In this document: piece after piece, positions 26,309-34,839 of the stretch
Numbering within the stretch: position 1 is the stretch's first letter
Layout: the number at the start of each line of letters is the position of its first letter
NCBI GenBank assembly: GCA_000433015.1
Contig: HF998010.1
Coordinates: forward strand, 36,837 to 100,836
Length of the DNA: 64,000 nucleotides
Source: Firmicutes bacterium CAG:631
Lineage (GTDB): Bacteria > Bacillota_I > Bacilli_A > RFN20 > CAG-631
Reading direction: 5' to 3'
Notes under the pieces: model-generated
What the model saw: only the letters and a program-made list of their open reading frames with translations
Told to the model about the DNA's origin: nothing
Databases searched by the model: none
Made by a program: the position numbers and the translations under genes

Positions 26309-26317
26309 CTTTTCGTA

Positions 26318-26349
26318 AAAAAATGATATCCATAGAGATATCATTTTTT
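26318..26349 (+). terminator. intrinsic terminator after the DUF1540 gene
   Basis: A 13-bp perfect stem (aaaaaatgatatc, 26318-26330, with 26337-26349) and six-base loop end in a T run. Its A/T ends let it act in both directions, so it may also terminate the broken gene on the minus strand. Confidence 0.8.
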
Positions 26350-26594
26350 ACTTTTTTCTGAATCTTGAATTAAATCGTTTGCTAGTTGTAAAATTTCATC
26401 TTGATATTTTTCTTTATATTTAACAAATAATTTTTTATATAAGAAATAAGTATAAATCATTTCAATTATTCCTAAGATACTAAAAGAAATACCTATTTTT
26501 TGGGTCTTTTATCTAAAGTTCTTAATTCATCTAATTTAGATTATGTTTTTGGTTCCTCATATTTTTTTAAAGTTTTTTACATATTTTTTTTCAT
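26341..26594 (-). pseudogene. broken small membrane-protein gene
   Basis: A minus-strand ATG at 26594 with a good GGAGAG ribosome site opens a frame (MKKNM) broken by two stops and one frameshift. Reading through them gives a protein of about 80 residues: a charged N-terminus (KLDELRTLDKRP), one hydrophobic helix (IGISFSILGIIEMIYTYFLY) and a charged tail (KYKEKYQDEILQLAND). The stops sit inside an otherwise sensible frame, so this is recent decay. The rest of the 490-base gap holds the terminator and the dgk promoter region. Confidence 0.6.
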
Positions 26595-26767
26595 TTTTAA
26601 TCTCTCCTTTTTCTTTACACCCATAGTATAAAGATTAGATGTTAATTTCTTTTTTTCAAAATGTCAAAGTTTTGTAAAAGTTAAAAAATAAAACCATCTA
26701 TTTTTTTTATTTAAATTTGTCGTTTTTTATTATATAATGATTAAGTATTGGAAGGAAGTTTGGCTCA

Positions 26768-27646
26768 ATGTATCATGTTATCGCAAATCCAGTTGCAGGA
26801 AGAAAAAAAGTAAATCAAACTTATGTAGAAACTTTGAAATATTTAAAAGAGGCTTCTATTGAGCATATTTTATATGAAACAAAAGAATATGAAGATCCTT
26901 TACAAGTTGCTAAACAAATTGATAAGGCATATCCCAATGGAGGAAAGATGATTGTCATTGGGGGAGATGGGACAATTAATGAAGTCATTAATGGACTCAC
27001 CAATTTATCAAAATGGGAAATTGGAATTATTCCAGCTGGTTCTGGTAACGATATCGCCGCCAAACTAAATATTCCAATCAAAAAGCCATTAGAAGCATTA
27101 AATTTAATTTTAAACGGGGAAGCAAAAGAAATGGATTTAATCGATGTAAATGGTATGAAATGCATTAATATTGCTGGTTCAGGAATTGATATTGATGTAT
27201 TGATGCGTTTTGAAAAATATACGAAATTAAAAGGAAAATTTCGCTATTTTTGGGCATTATTAATGACAATTTTAACTTTTAAATGGCATGAGTTTGAAAT
27301 TAGTGTTGATGATGGAGAGTTTTTTAAAATGTCTGGTTTTATTACCGCAGCTTGTAATGGAAGTAGCTATGGCGGAGGCATTCGTATTTGTCCTGAATCT
27401 ATTGTAGATGATGGTTATATGGATTATGTATTTGCCAAAAAAATCAAAAAAATTACTATACCTTATTATTTAATTCAATTGATGAAGGGAAAAATTAATC
27501 GTTATTCTTTTTATATTCATCAACTTTGTAAAAAAATAGTTTATCGAAGTGATAAGGAATTTTATTTCAATGTAGATGGAAAAATTATAAAATCAAATTA
27601 TTTTGAATGTAAAATATTGCCAAAAGGGATAGCGATTTATCGATAA
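26768..27646 (+). CDS. diacylglycerol kinase / YegS-BmrU family lipid kinase
   Basis: The 292-residue protein has the catalytic-domain motifs of the DagK family: an ANPVAGRKK start, the nucleotide loop GGDGT (65-69) followed by INEVINGL, and PAGSGNDIA near residue 97. The C-terminal beta domain is also present. DgkB-type enzymes phosphorylate diacylglycerol from lipoteichoic acid synthesis back to phosphatidate, and relatives act on other lipids. A TATAAT (26733-26738) precedes it, and pduL follows after 32 bases. Confidence 0.85.
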   Translation: MYHVIANPVAGRKKVNQTYVETLKYLKEASIEHILYETKEYEDPLQVAKQIDKAYPNGGKMIVIGGDGTINEVINGLTNLSKWEIGIIPAGSGNDIAAKLNIPIKKPLEALNLILNGEAKEMDLIDVNGMKCINIAGSGIDIDVLMRFEKYTKLKGKFRYFWALLMTILTFKWHEFEISVDDGEFFKMSGFITAACNGSSYGGGIRICPESIVDDGYMDYVFAKKIKKITIPYYLIQLMKGKINRYSFYIHQLCKKIVYRSDKEFYFNVDGKIIKSNYFECKILPKGIAIYR

Positions 27647-27678
27647 ATTTATTTATAATAAATAGGGAGGAAAAGAAA

Positions 27679-28254
27679 ATGAGTCAAAAATTTATTGTTG
27701 AAACATCAGCTAGACATGTTCATTTAACAGAAGAACATTTCAAAATTTTATTTGGAGAACAAGCCACTTTAACCAAAAAGAAAGATTTATCTCAACCTGG
27801 ACAATTTGCTTGTGAGGAAAGAGTAGAAGTAATAGGACCAAAAAAAAGCATTGCAGGTGTTTCAATTTTAGGGCCTTATCGCAAAAGCACACAAGTTGAA
27901 TTATCTGCAACCGATGCTAGAAGTTTAGGAATTCCTATTGTCATTCGTGAATCTGGCGATTTAAATGGAACTCCTGGTTGTAAATTAGTTGGACCTTGTG
28001 GAGAAATTGATCTTCAAGAAGGAGTGATTGTGGCCAAAAGACACATTCATGCTACACCAGAAGATGCAAAACTTTTAAATGTTCAAGATAAAGATATTGT
28101 ACAAGTAAAAGTAGATACGGCTCAACGTTCTTTAATTTTTGGTGATGTCGTTGTTCGTGTTAGCTCATCCTATGCTTTAGCCATGCATATTGATACAGAT
28201 GAATCTAATGCTGCAGGATGTGGCAAAGAAGTTTATGGTGAAATTGTAAAATAA
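27679..28254 (+). CDS. pduL: PduL-type phosphate acyltransferase (phosphotransacetylase)
   Basis: The 191-residue enzyme exchanges phosphate and CoA on short acyl groups (acetyl- or propionyl-CoA to acyl phosphate). The zinc-binding histidines of the duplicated PduL fold are visible in SARHVHLTEEH (H13, H15, H20) and in AKRHIHATPEDA near residue 117. No encapsulation-type N-terminal extension is present and no microcompartment gene is nearby, so it most likely serves as the cytosolic phosphotransacetylase for acetate and ATP production in place of Pta. Confidence 0.9.
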   Translation: MSQKFIVETSARHVHLTEEHFKILFGEQATLTKKKDLSQPGQFACEERVEVIGPKKSIAGVSILGPYRKSTQVELSATDARSLGIPIVIRESGDLNGTPGCKLVGPCGEIDLQEGVIVAKRHIHATPEDAKLLNVQDKDIVQVKVDTAQRSLIFGDVVVRVSSSYALAMHIDTDESNAAGCGKEVYGEIVK

Positions 28255-28280
28255 TTTTTTTGCGCTATGATTGATCAATG

Positions 28281-28308
28281 AAAAAGATGTAGGATGCTAC
28301 ATCTTTTT
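28281..28308. terminator. bidirectional terminator between pduL and aroA
   Basis: A perfect 12-bp stem (aaaaagatgtag, 28281-28292, with 28297-28308) and four-base loop is flanked by T runs on both strands, separating the convergent genes. Confidence 0.9.
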
Positions 28309-28318
28309 TTATAAAATT

Positions 28319-29596
28319 TTATGATTTTAAAATTTCAAAACGAACACCAATCTTTTTCATCGTTTGATAAAAAGAGGGATAAGATTTATTAATACATTCT
28401 GCACCTTCTATAACGATTGGATTTTGACAATTGACACAACACATAAATAAAGCCATTAAAATGCGGTGATCATGATGAGAAAATAAGTTTTGGTGACAAA
28501 AATGTTCATTTGAAGAACCATGAATAATGAGAGTGTCATCTAACATAGAAATATCTACACCTAGTTTAATCATTTCTTCAATAATTGATTGCATTCGATT
28601 GGATTCTTTATAAGCTAAACGATGAACATTTTTTAGAATAAATGTTCCCTGACAAAACATTCCTAAAACACATAAAGATAAAGCTAAATCAGGATAATCT
28701 GAAATATCAAAGGTATAAGAAGATATCATTGATGGAAAAATGGTCAATTGACTGGCCTTTTCAATCATTTTAACATTTAAATCTTTTAATATTTTTAAGA
28801 TAATTTTATCTCCTTGAAAGGAATGAAATGGAACATTTGTAAAAGTAATTGGTTGGTTTAAAATTCCAAGCAATGCTAAATAAGAAAGTTGAGAAAAATC
28901 CCCTTCTATCGTAAAATCTTTGGGAAGATATTTTTGATTACCAGCGATAAAAAATTTATTTTTACCTCTTTTTTCGATATGAATATGAAATTGTTGTAGT
29001 ATATGAATGGTTAACAAAATGTAAGGATAAGATTCAATTTTTTCAGTCACTTCAATAATAGAATTTTCTTGACACAAGGGTAAAGCAAAAAACAATCCAC
29101 TAATAAATTGACTACTAACATTTCCACGAATTGAAAATTCTCCACCTTTTAATGGTCCATGAATACTAATATAGTCTGGATGTGTGACAAACATTAAATT
29201 CATCTTTTGAAATAAATCTTGATAAATTTGAAGTGGTCTTGATAACAAAGATTCTTTACCGATAAAAACACTATTTTGGTTTAATAAAGCAAATAAAGGA
29301 ATAAAAAATCTTAATGTAGAAGCACTTTCGTTACAATATATTTCGTGTGTTGTATTTTTTATAAAGCCATTTCCCTGAATGAGAAGAGTATCATTAAGCG
29401 TTGTAATTGTTGAACCTAATTCTTTTGCGCCATTGATGGTAGCTAAAATATCTTCACTATATTCTATTGGAGTAAGTTTACTTGTTCCATTGGCCAAAGA
29501 TGCACAAATAATTGCGCGATGAGCGATACTTTTTGATGGAGGCAGATTGATAAATGGATTCGTATCAATTGTACTAGGATAAACTTTTACTTTCAT
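28319..29596 (-). CDS. aroA: 3-phosphoshikimate 1-carboxyvinyltransferase (EPSP synthase)
   Basis: The 425-residue enzyme joins PEP to shikimate-3-phosphate, the sixth step to chorismate. The N-terminal substrate loop PPSKSIAHRA (about 18-27), NESASTLRFFIPL (about 90) and the later RLAYKESNRM (about 340) and DHRILMAL are all present. It is the last gene of the shikimate operon; its ATG overlaps the DAHP synthase stop as TAATG, and a strong terminator follows. SGNVSSQFISG is retained. Confidence 0.95.
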   Translation of the reverse strand: MKVKVYPSTIDTNPFINLPPSKSIAHRAIICASLANGTSKLTPIEYSEDILATINGAKELGSTITTLNDTLLIQGNGFIKNTTHEIYCNESASTLRFFIPLFALLNQNSVFIGKESLLSRPLQIYQDLFQKMNLMFVTHPDYISIHGPLKGGEFSIRGNVSSQFISGLFFALPLCQENSIIEVTEKIESYPYILLTIHILQQFHIHIEKRGKNKFFIAGNQKYLPKDFTIEGDFSQLSYLALLGILNQPITFTNVPFHSFQGDKIILKILKDLNVKMIEKASQLTIFPSMISSYTFDISDYPDLALSLCVLGMFCQGTFILKNVHRLAYKESNRMQSIIEEMIKLGVDISMLDDTLIIHGSSNEHFCHQNLFSHHDHRILMALFMCCVNCQNPIVIEGAECINKSYPSFYQTMKKIGVRFEILKS

Positions 29597-30594
29597 TACT
29601 TTTTACCGATGGCTTCTGCCACTTTTTTACATTTTTGCATTAATTGTTTAAAATCATCAATAGTCAATGCTTGTAAACCATCACTTTTTGCAAATAATGG
29701 TTGATCGTGAACTTCAACCATAATACCATCTGCTCCAGCCGCAATAGCAGCTAGGGCCATAGCTTCAACATATTCTCTTTTACCTACTGAATGAGAAGGA
29801 TCAACAAAAACTGGAAGATGCGTTAATTTTTTTAAAACAGGAATAGCACTTAAATCTAATGTTGTTCTTGTGCTTTTTTCAAATGTGCGGATGCCTCTTT
29901 CACACAAAATCACTTGTTGATTTCCTCCACTTAAAATATATTCAGCAGATAAAAGTAATTCTTCTATCGTATTGCCCATTCCTCTTTTAAGTAATATAGG
30001 TTTGTTAATTTTTCCTAAAGCCTTTAATAATTCAAAGTTTTGCATATTGCGAGCACCAACTTGAATAATGTCAACATATTGAACGAATAAATCGAGATGT
30101 TCAATACTTGTGATTTCACTGACAACGGGAAGATGATATTTTTTCTTTATTTCAAACAAAAGCTGTAGCCCTTTTTCTTCTAATCCTTGAAAATCGTAAG
30201 GTGAAGAACGAGGCTTATATGCTCCAGCTCGTAAAATGTTACAACCTAGAGGTTTTATTTTTGAAGTAATTTGTTGAAGTTGTTGTTCATTTTCAATACT
30301 ACAAGGACCAGCAATAATCGTGATATGTTGATTATCAATTTGCCAGTTATCTAATAAAATGGATGTATATTGAGGGTGATTCTTTAAATCCCATAAATAT
30401 TTTTTTTGATTAAAATGGATTGAAAGAACACCTTCAAATGCATATAAATTTTTTTCATCAAAAGGGAAAGTATCAGTCAGTGTTTCAATAATTGAGCATG
30501 TTTTTTGATGAGAAGTATAAAAATGAATATGAAATGTATTTAAATAATTTTCAATATTTGCAACTTGCTCTTTTTTATCTACAACAATAATCAT
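29596..30594 (-). CDS. aroF: 3-deoxy-7-phosphoheptulonate (DAHP) synthase, AroF/AroA(beta) type
   Basis: This 332-residue enzyme condenses PEP and erythrose-4-phosphate, the first step of the shikimate pathway. Residues 1-70 look like the small ferredoxin-like regulatory domain of Thermotoga/Bacillus-type DAHP synthases, followed by the barrel with AGPCSIE (about 96), GAYKPRSSPYDFQG (about 120), KRGMGNT and DPSHSVGKRE. The N-terminal domain in such enzymes often mediates feedback inhibition by Tyr or Phe. It is fused to no chorismate mutase. It overlaps aroQ by 4 bases. Confidence 0.92.
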   Translation of the reverse strand: MIIVVDKKEQVANIENYLNTFHIHFYTSHQKTCSIIETLTDTFPFDEKNLYAFEGVLSIHFNQKKYLWDLKNHPQYTSILLDNWQIDNQHITIIAGPCSIENEQQLQQITSKIKPLGCNILRAGAYKPRSSPYDFQGLEEKGLQLLFEIKKKYHLPVVSEITSIEHLDLFVQYVDIIQVGARNMQNFELLKALGKINKPILLKRGMGNTIEELLLSAEYILSGGNQQVILCERGIRTFEKSTRTTLDLSAIPVLKKLTHLPVFVDPSHSVGKREYVEAMALAAIAAGADGIMVEVHDQPLFAKSDGLQALTIDDFKQLMQKCKKVAEAIGKK

Positions 30595-31031
30595 TTTTTA
30601 TCTCCCTCCTTTTTTTGAATATAATCTAATGCTTCACCATAACTTAAAAATCCTTTTCCAACAAAAGAACATTGGCAATATTGACGAATAAAATTAATTT
30701 TACGAAAATCTTCTCGTTGATCCACTTGACTAAGATGAATTTCTATAACAGGGATGCTACAGCTCGCAATTGCGTCGGCCAAAGCAACACTTGTATGGGT
30801 AAGCCCGCCAGCATTTAATAATACATAATCATATTTTTTGGAAGCTTTTTGTAATTGAGTAATGAGATAACCTTCATAATTAGATTGTTTAATCTTAATT
30901 TTTTGATGGAAAGTATGACTTTTTTGTTTTAAATAACGACATAAATCTTTATAAGTTTTTGTCCCATAAATGGCAGGTTCTCGTATGCCTAGTAAATTGA
31001 GATTAGGACCATTTAAAATGAGTATACGCAT
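30591..31031 (-). CDS. aroQ: 3-dehydroquinate dehydratase, type II
   Basis: The 146-residue protein is the dodecameric type II dehydroquinase (third shikimate step). Diagnostic motifs are ILNGPNLNLLGIREPAIYG at the N-terminus with its catalytic Tyr, then LLNAGGLTHTSVAL (about 72) and IEIHLSQVDQREDFR (about 97). It overlaps aroF by 4 bases and the aroE-aroK fusion by 29 bases, so its ribosome site lies within the upstream gene. Confidence 0.95.
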   Translation of the reverse strand: MRILILNGPNLNLLGIREPAIYGTKTYKDLCRYLKQKSHTFHQKIKIKQSNYEGYLITQLQKASKKYDYVLLNAGGLTHTSVALADAIASCSIPVIEIHLSQVDQREDFRKINFIRQYCQCSFVGKGFLSYGEALDYIQKKEGDKK

Positions 31032-32259
31032 AAATAGCCTCCTGAATTTTTTCTAAAACTTGATGAATAGAAAGATTATTATCAATTTTAATATCACAAT
31101 ATCGTTCATATCGATCTTTTCTTTGTTGATATAATTGTTTTAAATCGGAATAGTTTTGAGCTAATGGACGTTCTTTGTTTAATTGAATATTATCTAATCC
31201 ACGGTTAATATAAACAAGAATTCCATTTTTTTTCAAAGAAAAAATATTACTTTCATTTAAAACGATTCCTCCGCCAGTATCAATGATTTTTCCTTGGCAT
31301 AAACCAATTTGTTGTGTTATGGATTGTTCAATATCACGAAAGTGTTTTTCTCCGTATAAAAGGAAAATTTCTTTAATAGGTAATTGTTCTTTTTTTTCAA
31401 TTTCTTGATCAATAGAAAGATATTCTTTATTCCATTTGTTAGATAAAAGTTTTGTAATTGTTGTTTTTCCTGCTCCAGGCATACCAATGAGAACAATATT
31501 CATTGTTGCTAGAAATAATTTTTGATACTCTTCTAAGATTTTATGTGTATCTAATGTTTGTTGTTGAAATAATTCTTCACTATAAAAAGCTTGTGCTACG
31601 AGCATCAATAATCCTGAAGCGATTTTAATATTTTTACTTTCGGCTTCTAATAATAAAGAAGTTTTGAGTGGATTATAAATTAAATCAATAGCCCATTCCA
31701 AATGATTGAATATATTGAAATCCACTAATTTTTTTTCTTCTTTTCCTTTCATCCCATTTGGTGTTGTATTAATTAAAATTTCATAATCTTGTAACTGTTT
31801 TAAATCTTCATAAGTCCATCCATTTTCTTTTTTTTCTCTTGAGACGAAAGCAATTGATTTACATTTTCTTTTTTTAGCCACATAGGCGACAGTTTTAGCC
31901 GTTCCTCCACTTCCTAATATGATAATTTTTTTATTTTCTAATGGAATTTGGTACATATCTAATAAAAACTCAAATCCTAAATAATCGGTGTTATAGCCAA
32001 TTAATTTTTGATCTTTTTTAATAATTGTATTGATAGAACCGATGGTTTTAGCTGTTGAATCAACTTCATCTACAACTTGTATCGCTACTTCTTTATAAGG
32101 AATCGTAACATTGATACCATTAAAATTTTTTTGTTTTAAAAATGTTAAAAAATGTTCTTTAGACAAAGACCATAATTCATAGGAAGGGGAATGTAAGTTT
32201 TTATGAATTTGTTTTGAAAAACTAAATTGAACATTTTCACCAATTAGTCCATATAACAT
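31003..32259 (-). CDS. aroE-aroK: bifunctional shikimate dehydrogenase / shikimate kinase fusion
   Basis: Residues 1-250 are shikimate dehydrogenase: LIGENVQFSFSKQIH, INVTIPYKE, IGYNTDYLGF, an NADP loop ILGSGGTAKT and INTTPNGM. Residues 253-418 are shikimate kinase: IVLIGMPGAGKTTITK, the Asp of SIDQEIEKK, FRDIE and IDTGGGIV. The join (KLFLATMNIVLIG) still shows the kinase Met, but no ribosome site precedes it, so one polypeptide is expected for steps four and five. AroE-AroK fusions are uncommon. It sits 4 bases after aroC with a GGAG site. Confidence 0.93.
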   Translation of the reverse strand: MLYGLIGENVQFSFSKQIHKNLHSPSYELWSLSKEHFLTFLKQKNFNGINVTIPYKEVAIQVVDEVDSTAKTIGSINTIIKKDQKLIGYNTDYLGFEFLLDMYQIPLENKKIIILGSGGTAKTVAYVAKKRKCKSIAFVSREKKENGWTYEDLKQLQDYEILINTTPNGMKGKEEKKLVDFNIFNHLEWAIDLIYNPLKTSLLLEAESKNIKIASGLLMLVAQAFYSEELFQQQTLDTHKILEEYQKLFLATMNIVLIGMPGAGKTTITKLLSNKWNKEYLSIDQEIEKKEQLPIKEIFLLYGEKHFRDIEQSITQQIGLCQGKIIDTGGGIVLNESNIFSLKKNGILVYINRGLDNIQLNKERPLAQNYSDLKQLYQQRKDRYERYCDIKIDNNLSIHQVLEKIQEAIYAYTHFKWS

Positions 32260-32263
32260 TTTT

Positions 32264-33343
32264 TTAGCTCCTTTTTTTGGTTTCTAAAAGTAAATCATAA
32301 ATGGCAATCGCAGTCATTGCTTCAATAATGACAGCAATGCGAGAAATAATAGCAGGATCATGTTTTCCTTGAATGGTTATGGTTGTGTTTTTGTGTGTTT
32401 GTAGATTCACAGTTTCTTGTGTTAATCCAATGGAAGGAGTTGGTCTTACAACACATTGAAAAATAATAGGCATTCCATTACTCATTCCACCATTTATTCC
32501 GCCATTATGATTGGTTTTAGTTATCATTTTTTCATTTTCAATTTTCCAGGAGTCATTGATTTCACTGCCTGTATGCAATGCAAAATCAAAGCCAGAACCA
32601 AAACTGATTCCTTTGATTCCCGGAATTGAAAACATGAATTTAGAAAGTTGACTTTCTAAAGAGTCAAAAAGAGGTTCTCCGACTCCTACAGGAAGATTAT
32701 AAATCATCGTTTGTACAATGCCACCAATTGAATCGTGTTTTTTTGCAGTGTCTTGAATTCTTTGCATCATTTGTTCTTTGATGTGAGGATTAATAACAGG
32801 GAAAGATTGTTTAGATAAAGATTTTAGTTGATCTACTTGTTCTAAATTTGAAAAATCATCATCTTTTAATTCTTGAATTTGACTAATATGCGCAGCAATA
32901 TAAATATTTTTAGCCATTAAAAGTTGTTTGAAAATTGCACCTGCGATGACAAATAAGACAGTTAATCGACCGCTAAAGTGTCCACTTCCTCGATAATCAA
33001 AAAAACCATGATATTTTTTATAAATAACATAATCAACATGAGAAGGACGAATCAAATCAGTTTGATAAACAGATGAATCAAAATTTTCGTTAGTGACTAA
33101 AATACATAAGGGAGATCCTGTTGTTTTGTTATTGAAATAACCACTGACGATTTCGTAAGCATCTTTTTCAATTCTTTTTGTGGATAAATCATTGAAAGGA
33201 CGTCGGCGAGTTAATTCTTGATTGATGAAATCAAAATCAATGGTAACCCCAGCAGGGATGCCTTCAATGGTAATGCCCATTGTTTTTTGGTGAGATTCGC
33301 CAAATATAGAAAGACTAATATTATTTTTAAAGCAACTACTCAT
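32264..33343 (-). CDS. aroC: chorismate synthase
   Basis: The 359-residue FMN-dependent enzyme makes chorismate from EPSP. Signatures are IFGESHQKTMGITIEG, RRRPFNDLSTKR, RPSHVDYVIY, DYRGSGHFSGR and NHNGGINGGMSNG. I start it at ATG 33343 (MSSCFKN) because GGGAG lies 9 bases upstream; an ATG 11 codons earlier lies deeper inside aroB without that support. It overlaps aroB by 8 bases. Confidence 0.95.
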   Translation of the reverse strand: MSSCFKNNISLSIFGESHQKTMGITIEGIPAGVTIDFDFINQELTRRRPFNDLSTKRIEKDAYEIVSGYFNNKTTGSPLCILVTNENFDSSVYQTDLIRPSHVDYVIYKKYHGFFDYRGSGHFSGRLTVLFVIAGAIFKQLLMAKNIYIAAHISQIQELKDDDFSNLEQVDQLKSLSKQSFPVINPHIKEQMMQRIQDTAKKHDSIGGIVQTMIYNLPVGVGEPLFDSLESQLSKFMFSIPGIKGISFGSGFDFALHTGSEINDSWKIENEKMITKTNHNGGINGGMSNGMPIIFQCVVRPTPSIGLTQETVNLQTHKNTTITIQGKHDPAIISRIAVIIEAMTAIAIYDLLLETKKRS

Positions 33344-34349
33344 GGATTTCATCTCCCATCTGTTTAAAAAACACATTCATAGATATTTCAACGAGTTGAC
33401 ATGAACCGATTTGATTGATTTGTGGAATAATAATCGATTGATGTACTCTTTTTTTGTCTTGCATGATATAAGGCTTTAACAATGTTAAAGGAATAGGCTT
33501 TATCTTTTTTAGATGAATTTTTTTATAAATTTGTAAAAGTTGTTCTTTTATTTCGTTTTGTTTTGTTTCTAAAACCATTCCATAAGCTACAGCTTCGCCA
33601 TGCAAAACTTTAAAATTGCAATAACTTTCTATGGCATGTCCAAGAGTATGCCCATAATTTAAGATTTGTCGAATACCTATATCATGAACATCTTGTTCAA
33701 TAATATCAATTTTATTTTTTAATGAATGGAAAATAATAGATTGGATATTTTTTTTGATATTTTTTGTAGCAATCAAGTCAAATAAATTTTTATCGTGGAT
33801 TAACCCCATTTTTAATGCTTCAATTAAACCATTATTCCAATGCCTTTTTGGTAAAGTATCTAAAACGAGAGGGTCAATTAAAACAAATTTTGGATGATAA
33901 AATGTACCCACTCCATTTTTGAATGAATCATAATTGATTCCATTCTTGCCACCAATGCAACTATCTACTTGAGCAAGAACTGTAGTTGGAATAGAACCAT
34001 AATGCATTCCTCTTTTATAAATGGACGCCACAAAAGCACAAAGATCAAGGACAACGCCGCCTCCAATAGCTAAGATTAAATCATGACGATCAAAATTGTT
34101 GATAAATAGTTGATGCAAAATAGCGTTAGCGGATTGCATATTTTTATTTTTTTCACCTTTTTTTAAAGTAAAAAGAAGACAATGTGGAATTTCTTTTTTA
34201 ACGATATCTATGTATTGTTTGGGGACACCACTATCTGTAACTAAAAGAATTTTTGAATAAGAAAGACAAAAAGAGGAAACGGCATTTAAAATTCCTTTTT
34301 TGATATGAATAGAATAGGAGTTTTCTTTTAAATGAACGCGTAATTTCAT
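33336..34349 (-). CDS. aroB: 3-dehydroquinate synthase
   Basis: This 337-residue NAD- and zinc-dependent enzyme performs the second shikimate step and is the first gene of the operon. Motifs include KKGEKNKN, AIGGGVVLDLCAFVAS, RGMHYGSIPTTVLAQVDS, GKNGIN, NGLIEALKMGLI and the zinc histidines in NYGHTLGHAIE and LHGEAVAYGM. The start is ATG 34349 with GGAGG 6 bases upstream; a TTG directly before it is ignored. Confidence 0.95.
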   Translation of the reverse strand: MKLRVHLKENSYSIHIKKGILNAVSSFCLSYSKILLVTDSGVPKQYIDIVKKEIPHCLLFTLKKGEKNKNMQSANAILHQLFINNFDRHDLILAIGGGVVLDLCAFVASIYKRGMHYGSIPTTVLAQVDSCIGGKNGINYDSFKNGVGTFYHPKFVLIDPLVLDTLPKRHWNNGLIEALKMGLIHDKNLFDLIATKNIKKNIQSIIFHSLKNKIDIIEQDVHDIGIRQILNYGHTLGHAIESYCNFKVLHGEAVAYGMVLETKQNEIKEQLLQIYKKIHLKKIKPIPLTLLKPYIMQDKKRVHQSIIIPQINQIGSCQLVEISMNVFFKQMGDEIHE

Positions 34350-34375
34350 CAAATTCCTCCTTTTTATGTAATTTT

Positions 34376-34441
34376 ATTATAACATGTTGCCTTTAGTCTT
34401 TCATCTATATTATTTTAAAATTCTATTCCTTTTGATATAAT
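34376..34441. promoter_or_regulatory. divergent promoter region of the aro operon and the chorismate mutase unit
   Basis: A minus-strand TATAAT (34381-34376) lies 27 bases from the aroB start, and a plus-strand TATAAT (34436-34441) lies 27 bases from the leader ORF. Neither has a good -35, which may mean an activator or weak expression. Both units face apart, so a shared aromatic-amino-acid regulator could act here. Confidence 0.5.
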
Positions 34442-34468
34442 AATATAAATTATAAAGGAGGAGTCGAT

Positions 34469-34561
34469 ATGAAAAAAATGATTCCAGAGTTAACAGCATT
34501 AAAAAGAAAATATGGCGTAAAAAGTTATGGTTTAGAAAGGTTTTCTTATTATAAAAAATGA
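34469..34561 (+). CDS. 30-residue aromatic-rich leader ORF coupled to chorismate mutase
   Basis: A plus-strand ATG with a strong AAAGGAGGAG ribosome site opens a 30-codon frame that ends in TGA overlapping the chorismate mutase ATG (ATGA). The peptide begins MKKMIPELTALKRKYGV and holds Tyr15, Tyr20, Phe25, Tyr27 and Tyr28. Since chorismate mutase leads to Phe and Tyr, the peptide may act as a sensor: ribosomes slowed at the FSYY segment would change translation of the next gene. It could also be a small protein with its own role. Its regulatory function is inference. Confidence 0.55.
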   Translation: MKKMIPELTALKRKYGVKSYGLERFSYYKK

Positions 34562-34839
34562 AAGAAGATTTAGTTTATTTACGCCATAAAATACAAAAGA
34601 TTGATGAAAAAATTCAAGATTTATTTTTAAAAAGAATAGAATATATTTTACAAGTAAAAACTATAAAAATAAAACAAAATCTACCTGTTGAACAAAAAAA
34701 TGTGGAAAAAGAAAAAAAAGAAAAACTTTTAAAACGTTTAAAAAATAAACTATATGAAAAAGAATATCTTGAATTAATCGATAAATTTTTTGATTTATCA
34801 AAGCAAATACAAACGAAAGGAGAAAACATTAATGAGTAA
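34558..34839 (+). CDS. chorismate mutase, AroQ class
   Basis: The 93-residue all-helical protein matches free-standing AroQ-type mutases: LRHKIQKIDEKIQDLFLKR (R9, D16, R26) and a Lys in ILQVKTIK near residue 34, then PVEQKNVEKEK. It converts chorismate to prephenate for Phe and Tyr. It has no own ribosome site and depends on coupling to the leader ORF. The following flavoprotein gene starts inside its last codons. No prephenate dehydratase or dehydrogenase lies in this window. Confidence 0.8.
   Translation: MKEDLVYLRHKIQKIDEKIQDLFLKRIEYILQVKTIKIKQNLPVEQKNVEKEKKEKLLKRLKNKLYEKEYLELIDKFFDLSKQIQTKGENINE

Noticed and set aside
31490-31510. Separate shikimate kinase gene starting at the internal Met
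   Set aside because: No ribosome site precedes this Met and the frame is continuous with the dehydrogenase domain.
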